Part shown: positions 56,405-64,000 of the stretch, one piece after another
Position numbering within the stretch: the stretch's first letter is position 1
Layout of the letters: each line of letters starts with the position of its first letter
Assembly (NCBI GenBank): GCA_019925095.2
Contig: CM034405.1
Location: 11,542,401-11,606,400, forward strand
DNA from: Dendrolimus kikuchii
Taxonomy: Eukaryota; Arthropoda; Insecta; Lepidoptera; Lasiocampidae
Reading direction: 5' to 3'
Length of the DNA stretch: 64,000 nucleotides
The notes under the pieces: generated by a model
Database searches by the model: none
Told to the model about the DNA's origin: nothing
What the model saw: only the letters and a program-made list of their open reading frames with translations
Translations under genes and position numbers: made by a program

Positions 56405-56579
56405 GAAAATTTTTAGAATTATTGTCTATCTGGATGTTCCATCTAATCTCTGAAAGGGCTGGACCGATTTTGACGGGATTTTCATTGGTAGACAGCTAAT
56501 GTTATAAGGGGTAACTTGGCTACTTTTAAAATTAGGGTTCCACAAAAGAAATTCCACACGAAGTCGCGGGCACTGCTAG
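56405..56579 (+). mobile_element. Helitron-like relic, 3' portion
   Basis: GGGCTGGACCGATTTTGACG, then TTCCACACGAAGTCGCGGGC, ending ACTGCTAG|T. A different subfamily from the preceding body. Confidence 0.68.
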
Positions 56580-56631
56580 TATTTAGTATTACTATTATTA
56601 TTTGAAGCACATTATGGTATGACATTTAACG

Positions 56632-56836
56632 CATTTTTTATTGCGTAACTGGCAACAAATAGGCGGCCCACGTAATGGAAACTGGTTACCCTTACCTATA
56701 GCCGTTTGCAACACCAGGAGTGTAGCCAACGTGTTGTTAGTTTTTAGCATGGGATATGAGGTATGGAATAGGAACAGGGGGAACTGGACCATCGGTGCTC
56801 TTACTCATGGTACGAAACACGATTAGCTCAAGCTTA
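56632..56836 (-). mobile_element. Family B LINE-tail repeat, copy 4, full tail
   Basis: TTTATTGCGTAACTGGCAAC to CGAAACACGATTAGCTCAAG, with GGAAACTGGTTACCCTTACC and GCAACACCAGGAGTGTAGCC between. Sense strand ends CGCAATAAAAAATG. Confidence 0.7.
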
Positions 56837-57850
56837 CCGTTTTACATCGATGTTCTGTGAGAGCGTGGTATCATACCTATAGAGCTTGCCCGGAAAGCTG
56901 TAATCAAGACGATGTAACGCGAAAGTCGAAAGTAAATGAATATATAAATAGATTCATAGATCTTTGCGTGCTCTATGACTTTTATTGCGACCATGTTGAC
57001 TTTTCTTTTGGAGTTTTTGGGGGTGAATCGAGTAATTCAAGTGTTAAACACGCATGAGAGGATTAAGCTCTATTTGTTCACGGATTGTCGACGACCTGTG
57101 TCGGGCCGCCAATGGGCTAGCATTACACGGGATACCGTCAATATGCTTAAATTATAAACACTTTCACACATTAATAGGGTTGGGAGCCTATATTTATTTA
57201 TTTTTTGTATATCATGACCGGTCTGTATCAAGGTATCATGTGGGCAATATAAACAAAACTGCATGATTAATCACTTTTCCTAGTCAGTCTGAATAATGAC
57301 AACCTTTTCTTGGTTGGGCAATATAATAAAACACAGATTAACTTTAGTTTTTTGTTTATTAAATGAGGTTATTAGGGTATAGTTATATGGCACTTTTATT
57401 TATTATTAATATGAAATTAATAAATTAATATTAGACATGAAATGAATTTTGGGTCATTATAAAAAAATAACCACGAAGGCTTATTTATACAAAAAAAATC
57501 GGATCTGTTCGTAATAAATAAAAATATCCCTTATATAAAATTATATAATAAATGTATAACTATAACCCACCCTTAAATAAATTAGACTTACGTAATTCTT
57601 ATGAAAAGTTAATAGAATTTATTACATTGTCCGGCTAGAAGTAGGGATGTATTCATATCGCCCGGTCCAAGTGATAAATTCAAGTTATCTCAAACCGTGA
57701 TTTTTTAAATGGACCACGAGCCGTCGGGCCGGTCAAAATAATTAATTTATAAAATTGACCAACTCCTCTTGGCTATTTTTCGTAATGATCGGTCCATATT
57801 AATAATGCCCGGTCAATCAAATTGCCCGTAACATATATATGTACGTTTAT
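56837..57850. other. Non-coding DNA, no feature recognised
   Basis: 57640-57835 holds two inverted or direct CGCCCGGTCC/GCCCGGTCAATC phrases near a TAGGGATGTATTCATATC start that resembles hAT ends, but I could not define an element. Confidence 0.35.
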
Positions 57851-58156
57851 CCGTGCAGGAACGGAGAAAGAATACAATTTCCTGCGGCCGGGCGGCCTGT
57901 CGTAAAAGGCGACTTAACAACCCACAGCCAGATGGTAGGGCATTTGCCCGACTGGATGGCACCCCTGGTCTAAAGTATGTCGCCATAACAACCTTGAGTT
58001 GTGTTATGGCATTAGTGACCAGGTTCCAGTCTCCCTTAAGAGAGCAGCAGCGCATTTGTAGCAACTTTGGTGTTGCAAATGTCCATAGGTGATGGTAACC
58101 GCTTTCCATCAAGTAGGCCATCTGCCTGTCTGCTGATCTGCTGCAATAAAAAAATT
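57851..58156 (+). mobile_element. Family A repeat, copy 9, full length
   Basis: From CCGTGCAGGAACGGAGAAAG to CTGCTGCAATAAAAAAAT. A small deletion (TACC) lies in the central hairpin arm (GGATGGCACCCCTGG). Confidence 0.76.
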
Positions 58157-58285
58157 ATATATTTTTAGAACTTTATAGTTGGCCATTGTACTACCTTCTA
58201 GTATTTAAGATTATTGTGTGTTTCTTTCTATCATGTTGGTGTACAGTACAGAGGATTGTATTATAATATAGGAACCATCTTCAAT

Positions 58286-58345
58286 GCCTACCCCGTTCGT
58301 GCCTACCCCGCAAGGGAACTGGCGTGAAGATTTATGTATGTAACC
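58286..58345 (+). mobile_element. LINE 3' end, (TATG)n-tailed family, about 60 bp
   Basis: TTCGTGCCTACCCCGCAAGG, GAACTGGCGTGAAG and a short TTATGTATGTAA tail. Shortest 5'-truncated copy of the family. Confidence 0.72.
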
Positions 58346-58625
58346 ATTTTCAAAATAAAATTGTTTAGGGAAGTATAAATCACGTTTCAAATAAAAAAAA
58401 ACTCTTAGTTGTTATATTCTATTTAGCAAATACATAATTATCTTACAATACCGCTTGGCCAGACTGGCACCGATGGTACTAGCGCTAGTTTGCCTAACGA
58501 ACCATGGTCATGCCCTTACCTGAGTGTGCCGATTTATAACGAGCCAGTTGTAGGTTACATTGTGCCTACGCGTCACTGTCAAAAACTAATAATCACTTAT
58601 CGCACTTAAATATCTATTTTTAAAA
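58346..58625. other. Non-coding DNA, no feature recognised
   Basis: Fewer than 300 bases, no assigned feature. Confidence 0.3.
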
Positions 58626-58685
58626 ATTATTTTTATTGATTCATTCACGTTTATATACAAACGTGAATGAATCAATAAAAATAAT
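58626..58685. repeat. Perfect 27-bp inverted repeat, 6-base loop
   Basis: Arms 58626-58652 and 58659-58685 are exact reverse complements (ATTATTTTTATTGATTCATT then CACGTTT), with loop ATATAC. No other copy is seen in the window. Confidence 0.95.
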
Positions 58686-59899
58686 AATTTTTCATAAAAA
58701 TACATAGAACTGTTTCTTTGTTGTTCCATATTCATGCTGGCAAAAACGGATCGCTTATAAAATCGTCATGTCCGTACGTTTGCTTTTCTATCTGTTTGTT
58801 CTCACAGCCGTTTTTCTCAGAAACTAGTACTGTGTCTACATTTATGAAATTTAGAAGATATTGAAAAAATTGTAGGTCTTCATAAATATTTTTATCGAAA
58901 ATTGTATAGGAACAATATATAGGTATAACCATTTAGTCGTTTTTTCAATTGAATGTTTTTTATAGTTCTTTAACCTTAATACCGAAAACAGGAGACTTTT
59001 GCACTTATAACCAACCTGCCATATGCGGACTGATAAGCACTCACCCAATTTATTTTTTACTACAATCGTAAGTTTTTTGTTTGTAACCGAATTCTCAAAG
59101 ATACCCTTATCACCTTTAAAAACACACAGACGGCGGTCATGACAATTCAATAAGAATTTCGCTTTTGCTTTTTGATATGTTAGTATATATTTCCAGTTGG
59201 ACATAATAACATATTTTTTAATAAGAAAAGCGCTATGTTTCACTGTTTTATTTAATATCATATTTATTGTTGTTTTGTCACCTTTTACAAATAAAAGGTT
59301 TCTCTCTGTCCTTATTGTTATATTGTACATAAAATAATTAAATATAGGTCAGTTATTTTATCGTATATCATCCAATTTATCTGTACGCTCTAACAATACT
59401 AATAGACTGATATGAATACAGAACGAATGAGTGTTCCCGTGTTCCGTAATCAAATAAAAATATTAATTCTTTCCAACGTTTCAAAGGACACTTTTGTTAA
59501 AGTTTATTGCAACACCGGGGATAGAATTTAATTAAAATCATGCAAATGTACACCTTGACTGCGCATGAGAACTCTTCGAGGTCCTTTGAGCGGAGTTTTT
59601 ATTAAAATACTTGAATGTGGAAAGCTACAGAGTTTGAATGTGACAAACATCGGTCATAAAATCTCTCGACGGGATTACTGTTCAAAGTTAAATGGGTATT
59701 TGATAAGAATTCTTCGAAATTTCTAATGAAACGTGAATGTTTTGTCACCAACTCGTTTTGAACTTTTGGATACGTTGTTTATATATAATAAAAAAGTACG
59801 TTTTCTTCCACGTTCAATGAATACAAAACTTTAAAAGGAATCTATTCTCTTTATAATAAATTTATTTCTTGTTACTATCTTAAGTAAGCAATTTTTTTT
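58686..59899. other. Non-coding DNA, no feature recognised
   Basis: An open minus-strand frame of 159 codons at 58851-59330 is AT-driven, with no motif, and I do not call it a gene. Confidence 0.4.
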
Positions 59900-60113
59900 G
59901 CAGGCTGACGGCCCAACTGTGATGGAAAATGGTTACCGTCGAATGGTAGACATGGACAGTAACAACACGAGGGGTGCTGCCAATGTGCTGCCGGCCTCGA
60001 AGGGGGAACTGGAACCTGGCCACTGATGCCGCTGGAACACAAGTCAAAGTTGTTCTGGGCCAGGGGTGGCAGCCGTCTAGACTGGCAAATACTCCCACCT
60101 GGCAAATAGAAAA
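59900..60113 (-). mobile_element. Diverged family A relative, copy 10
   Basis: GCAGGCTGACGGCCCAAC, AAAATGGTTACCGTCG, GGAACTGGAACCTGGCCACT, CCAGGGGTGGCAGCCGTCTA and ACTCCCACCTGGCA follow family A order with many differences. Extra block GGGTGCTGCCAATGTGCTGC suggests a separate subfamily. Confidence 0.65.
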
Positions 60114-60617
60114 CAAATAAAATAGCTAAAAATAGCCAAGAAGGTGGCACCGTGGATGCATTTTTTTGGCCGTTGCAATTTATGAACAAACACGTCGTCG
60201 TGGTAGCGCGAACGAAGTTATATTTCATTGGCATATGCTAATAAAATAATAAATTAAAAAAGTAGTAAAAATGTTCCGTATCAATAGGTTTCAATTAATA
60301 TGGCCGACACATACATACGAAATTGCATGCGGTTTGTTATTATTCAGAGAGATAACCGCTCGTTATTGAGATCAGAATTATTCAATGAAACCACAAGGTA
60401 CGTTAATAACATAAAATCCAGACTAATACATAAATATGAAATAAAGTGTGTTTAAATATTTTTGTGTTCGGTTAGTGTAAGGCCTTGGGAATGGACAGAT
60501 TATGAAATTTTTTATATATTTTTGCTGGTGGGGATGAAAGTAAGCCGTATATATTTACCCGTAAAGTGAGAGTTTTTTTTCTAAGGATAGGAACTGAAAT
60601 CATTTTTTTAATTTTTT
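60114..60617. other. Non-coding DNA, possible degraded repeat
   Basis: 60480-60600 (CTTGGGAATGGACAGATTAT, GTGAGAG...TCTAAGGATAGGAACTGAAA) resembles 60975-61075 (CCTGGGAATGGACATATGAA, TGTGAGAC..TCTAAGGAAGGAACCAGAAA), on either side of family A copy 11. Confidence 0.45.
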
Positions 60618-60924
60618 TATTGCAGGAGTTCAGCCGACAGGCAGACGGCCCACTTGATGGAAGGCGGTTACCATCGCCTATGGACATTTGCAACACCAAA
60701 GGTGCTACAAATGCTCTGCTGCTCTCTAAAGGGACACTGGAACCTGGTCACTAATGCCGAAACACAACTCAAGGTTGTTATGACGACATACTTTAGACCA
60801 GGGGTGGTAGCCATCCAGTCGGGCAAATGTCCTACCACCTGGCTGTGGGTTGTTTTATCTCCTATTACGACAGGCCGCCGAGCCGCAGGAAATTGTATTC
60901 TTTCTCCGTTCCTGCACGGATAAT
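60618..60924 (-). mobile_element. Family A repeat, copy 11, full length
   Basis: One of the least diverged copies, from TTTTATTGCAGGAGTTCAGC to CGTTCCTGCACGGATAA. It lies between two similar degraded repeat segments (60480-60600 and 60975-61075). Confidence 0.78.
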
Positions 60925-61117
60925 TATCACGAATTATATTACTGTACGAATGTAGAATGAATAAAAATTGCTACCCTGGGAATGGACATATGAAATTTGT
61001 TGAGATGATATTAGGACACATCCTTTTATCTCATAAAATGTGAGACTTTTCTAAGGAAGGAACCAGAAACCAAAGTTTGGTAAGCAGAATAAATTAATTA
61101 TCACGAATTATATTTGT

Positions 61118-61403
61118 ACAGGAACGGAGAAAGAATATAAATTTCTGCGACTGTTTGTAAACTGTTGTAAGAGGCGACAAAATAATTCAAAGCCAATTGG
61201 TAGGGCATTCACGTGTCTGGATAGCTACCACCTCTGATATGCCTGCCGTATGCCGCCATAGCAACGTAGGGTTGTGTTCTGGTATTAAGGACCTATAATA
61301 TAATATATTGGTTGCAAATTTTGGTGTTGCAAATGTCCACAGGGGACGGTACCACTTTCCTTTAAGTGGGCCGTTAGCCTGTCTGATGTATTCCATCTAT
61401 AAA
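61118..61403 (+). mobile_element. Family A repeat, copy 12, diverged
   Basis: TACAGGAACGGAGAAAGAAT to CTGATGTATTCCATCTATAA, opposite in sense to copy 11 and about 190 bp from it. Many substitutions and a replaced segment ATAATATAATATATTGG near 61296. Confidence 0.68.
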
Positions 61404-61649
61404 AAATTAGGTATGGATAACAATGTATTAACCGATTTCGGTTACAGCGACGGATGTTTGCTGTGAATATATATTAGATTATATTATTAGAGCTCTGATT
61501 TCCGAACCGGTCATGTGCATGTGACTTTTATGTTCCAGAAATCCTGCACTAATTTATCAATTTCACAAACACAAATAATTAGCTTAATAAGATAGCACTT
61601 AACTAACTGCTATCTAAATGAAGTTTATGAATAAATAATGTAAATTATT

Positions 61650-61700
61650 AGGATATGCCCGCGACTTCGTCCACATTTGACTTGAAATTCCCTCAATTGA
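61650..61700 (-). mobile_element. 3' end scrap of the CCCGCGGGAAT family
   Basis: AGGATATGCCCGCGACTTCG, TCCACATTTGACTTGAAATT is the reverse of the 3' end at 53710-53752. Confidence 0.65.
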
Positions 61701-61885
61701 AAAATTCAAATTCAAACGTTTATATTACAATAAGATCCACTGGAGGACACTTTTTGAAAGTCATGTATATAAATGCAAAATTAAATCTACTTCCTATACT
61801 ATCTATGTACCCCGCTTCGCAACGTGTTATAGCTGCTTAAAGGAGAAGAAGCGACAAGAAACTCCCCAGAAACACGTCTAGTTAA
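61701..61885 (+). repeat. LINE 3'-tail repeat (CCGCTTCGCAACGTGTT type)
   Basis: ACTTTTTGAAAGTCATGTAT, CCCGCTTCGCAACGTGTTAT, GGAGAAGAAGCGACAAGAAA. Related to 7848-7920, 32040-32105 and 48790-48920. Confidence 0.55.
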
Positions 61886-62079
61886 TTTTTTTTAAATCAT
61901 AATTATGTATCCATCTTAGGTTCTTTTTTTAAAAATAAATATAGAAGTTGTTATACAATTACTTTTCAAAGAATTAATGGAGTAGCAACAAAAACAAAAA
62001 ATATTGTTACCGTCACAATGATATACTAAAAATTCATTTTGCGACATACTTCCATAGATTCTTGACATGTTATACAAAA

Positions 62080-63165
62080 TATAAACGTTATACAGCAGAT
62101 AGTATATAAGGCTGGACCGAGCAACTATTGTTAATGTAGTTTTCTCATTTAAATATTCATCATTAGTGTAGTATCCCTTTTTATGCAAAGTATTTTTCAA
62201 TTTAGCTTTAAATTTAATGAAGGGCAGATCCAACACTTAATTCGGAATCTTATTGAAGAAGCGTATACTAACCTCCAAGAAAAAAGACACTACTTTTTGT
62301 AATCAGAATCATGGCAGTATCAGTCATTGTCTAAGACATGCCTAATATTTAAAAACAATTAATACCCCAAGAAAGAGGACTGTACTTTTTGTAGTCTGAA
62401 AAATGGCAGGCAGTATCAGTCTACTATTATACCTGGTATTGAAATTGTGAATATCCTTATATTGTTTGTAGGCAGTCATATTATTACGAATGTAAATTTT
62501 ATTATTAAAAATGCCAATATATTTTTAATGATACAAACGCGCGACCTTCATAATTCCGATTTCCTTAAACCGTCATATGATAGACTCCTGAGGGCCGAGG
62601 TCGTAAATGTACCTTATGGTTCTTTTTTGTAAAAAAAACAGCGTTGCCCCAAAGTAAAATATCATAGGACATGATACTATGAAAGTGACTAAAATAAACT
62701 AATGTAGCAATCTTCTCATTAGTGAGTGCCGAACTCTTCTGGCTGCGTACGCAGCAGAACTAAGTTTTCCTGGAAGGCTAGATATATGTGTCCCAGTGCC
62801 CCATTGGAGCTTTTGATCTAGGTTAATGCCTAAGGATACAGTTGAATGGACTAGGTTAAGCCTAGTCTCATTAAGAATAAAATTAACATCGTATTCTTTT
62901 ACATTGAGCATAACAAAATTAACACATTTAGGTATTGTTCGGATTAAGTAATAAATTATTCGCAGTAAACCATTAAATATTTAAGTCAGGGCGCTGTTTA
63001 CGTCGTCAAAGTTCTGTTTATTTCTGTCAACTTTAAATATAAGTGACATGTCATCAGCAAACAATACTATCTCACATATATCATTAATAAAATAAGGCCT
63101 CGATTGTACCTCACATATATATAAAAAAGAATGTAAGCCATCATTTAAGTGAAAACTGTGTCGGA
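62080..63165 (-). pseudogene. Jockey-like LINE reverse-transcriptase relic
   Basis: Minus-strand frames in order: YFINDICEIVLFADDMSLIF with KVDRNKQNFDDVNSAL (catalytic FADD, about 63085-62981), KEYDVNFILNETRLNLVHST with VSLGINLDQKLQWG, SSAAYAARRVRHSL, LYFSHFHSIMSYDILLWGNA (about 62700), and the C-terminal FIKFKAKLKNTLHKKGYYTN with DEYLNEKTT (about 62215-62130). A duplicated, degraded segment (AAGAAAAAAGACACTACTTTTTG and a second version) lies at 62270-62420. Stops and frameshifts are many. Confidence 0.78.
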
Positions 63166-63183
63166 ATAAGCAAATACTTATGC

Positions 63184-63267
63184 TTTTTTTATTGCAGGAG
63201 TTCAGCAGACAGGCAGACGGCCCACTTGATGGAAAGCGGTTACCATCGCTTATGGACATTTGCAATA
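63184..63267 (-). mobile_element. Family A repeat, copy 13, tail-side fragment
   Basis: TTTTTTATTGCAGGAGTTCA to TTATGGACATTTGCAA, then switches abruptly to the Helitron-like copy. The tail end abuts the 5' side of the LINE relic. Confidence 0.72.
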
Positions 63268-63623
63268 TGCTCTGGAAACTCGAAACAAACCGTTCCCGTT
63301 GAAAATTCCCGCGGGATTCTCGCGATATCAATATTACAAATTTTGTTACATAAAATTTGCTATCGATCAGTGAAAAATCACATTAGAATACGGTTCATCT
63401 TAAATAATTTCCAAAAAAATAATAATCTGCGGGGTTACCAGGATAAAAAGTAGAGCAGATTTTAAGTCTAAAAATTTGCTGGGAATCAGAGAAAACCGCA
63501 TCGAAATCGGCCCAGTACTTTTTACGTGAATTCCTTACAAACAGCCAACCATACAAGATACCTAAAAAAAATTGCATCGTGTCTCCATCGTTTGTACAGT
63601 TTATTTCAGTTGTTTTTTAAATA
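63268..63623 (-). mobile_element. CCCGCGGGAAT-family Helitron-like element, 5' part
   Basis: Reverse of the first about 350 bases of 52756-53752: GAATTCACGTAAAAAGTACT, GGGCCGATTTCGATGCGG and CACTGATCGATAGCAAAT on the minus strand. Its 3' half is missing, with the break at the family A fragment. Confidence 0.7.
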
Positions 63624-63747
63624 GCTTCAATGTACAGAACTGGCATTTTTAAATTGTTATAATATCGATTTTCATGTTCATTAAACTTAGTTTGGATAAC
63701 AGCTGAAACAATTTTTTTATGTTTTTTAAATTAATAAATTAGTATAG

Positions 63748-63835
63748 GATGTAAGAATAAGCCTAAATGGCACTCTGTTGTTCGTGCCTACCCCGCAAGG
63801 GAACTAGCGTGAAGTTATGTATGTATGTATGTAGT
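63748..63835 (+). mobile_element. LINE 3' end, (TATG)n-tailed family
   Basis: AGAATAAGCCTAAATGGCAC, TCTGTTGTTCGTGCC, CAAGGGAACTAGCGTGAAG and TTATGTATGTATGTATGTAG. Truncated copy, about 90 bp. Confidence 0.75.
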
Positions 63836-64000
63836 ATAGGATGGTCCGAGAAACTGTGTACAGCGTATATTTGCCAAAAAAGTTGAAATTGGATCAATTT
63901 AAAAATACATTTTGATTGATTCTTTAACTTTATAGTCCTTTAAATGTCTCGGTGCGTAGTAACAATAAGTACGAACTACTAAACTACACTACAAACGTTT
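63836..64000. other. Non-coding DNA to window end
   Basis: No recognised feature in the last 165 bases. Confidence 0.3.

Noticed and set aside
58851..59330. 159-codon minus-strand open frame
   Set aside because: Lys/Asn/Ile-rich translation of AT-rich DNA with no motif, no neighbouring exon-like signal and no second copy.

Overview
This window looks like lepidopteran (moth or butterfly) nuclear DNA: AT-rich, without bacterial gene organisation, and packed with repeats whose 3' ends I recognise from Lepidoptera. These include LINE tails ending in CAATAAAA, LEP1-type Helitron relics ending in CTAGT, (TATG)n-tailed LINE fragments, and short inverted-repeat elements starting AACCGACTTC. I found no host protein-coding gene, tRNA or rRNA that I can support. 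The window reads as intergenic or intronic DNA. Family names rest on recalled motifs, since no database search was possible.

The only intact coding unit is a two-ORF non-LTR retrotransposon on the minus strand (about 1.08-5.63 kb). ORF1 is a coiled-coil/L1-like RNA-binding protein. ORF2 carries an APE endonuclease and a YADD reverse transcriptase with all expected catalytic residues, so it is a young copy. Beside it lies an internally deleted mariner relic. Other coding relics are an IS630/Tc1-type DDE transposase (10.0-10.95 kb), an RTE-type LINE (14.1-15.0 kb), and LINE C-terminal or 3' fragments at 9.6, 13.9, 20.1, 24.7, 31.6, 35.0, 43.7, 51.4, 58.3, 62.1-63.2 and 63.8 kb.

The rest is mostly non-autonomous repeats. 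Family A, about 310 bp and ending CTGCAATAAAA, has 13 copies. Family B, the 3' end of another LINE, has 4 copies. A 530-620 bp tail family has 2 copies. There are 2 solo-LTR-like elements plus a third fragment, all TGTTACGA...TCGTAACA, and the two complete ones each lie between ATAT duplications. There are about a dozen Helitron-like relics, and several foldback or MITE elements at 7.6-8.2, 23.9-24.5, 33.9-34.5, 38.9-39.3, 42.8-44.3, 44.7-44.9, 51.2 and 53.0-53.2 kb.

The most unusual object is a roughly 1 kb element present twice in opposite orientation (11.83-13.39 kb and 49.47-50.44 kb). A GAAGTGAAACTTC motif bounds its body, and one side carries a long inverted repeat built from a 26-bp minisatellite. 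I do not recognise this family.

Nesting can be read in several places. A 171-bp TTA-flanked MITE interrupts one Helitron-like copy, and its empty site is visible in the sister copy. A LINE 3' fragment and a long (CA)n(TA)n tract sit inside an AACCGACTTC element. Two Helitron/LINE-tail pairs sit end to end.
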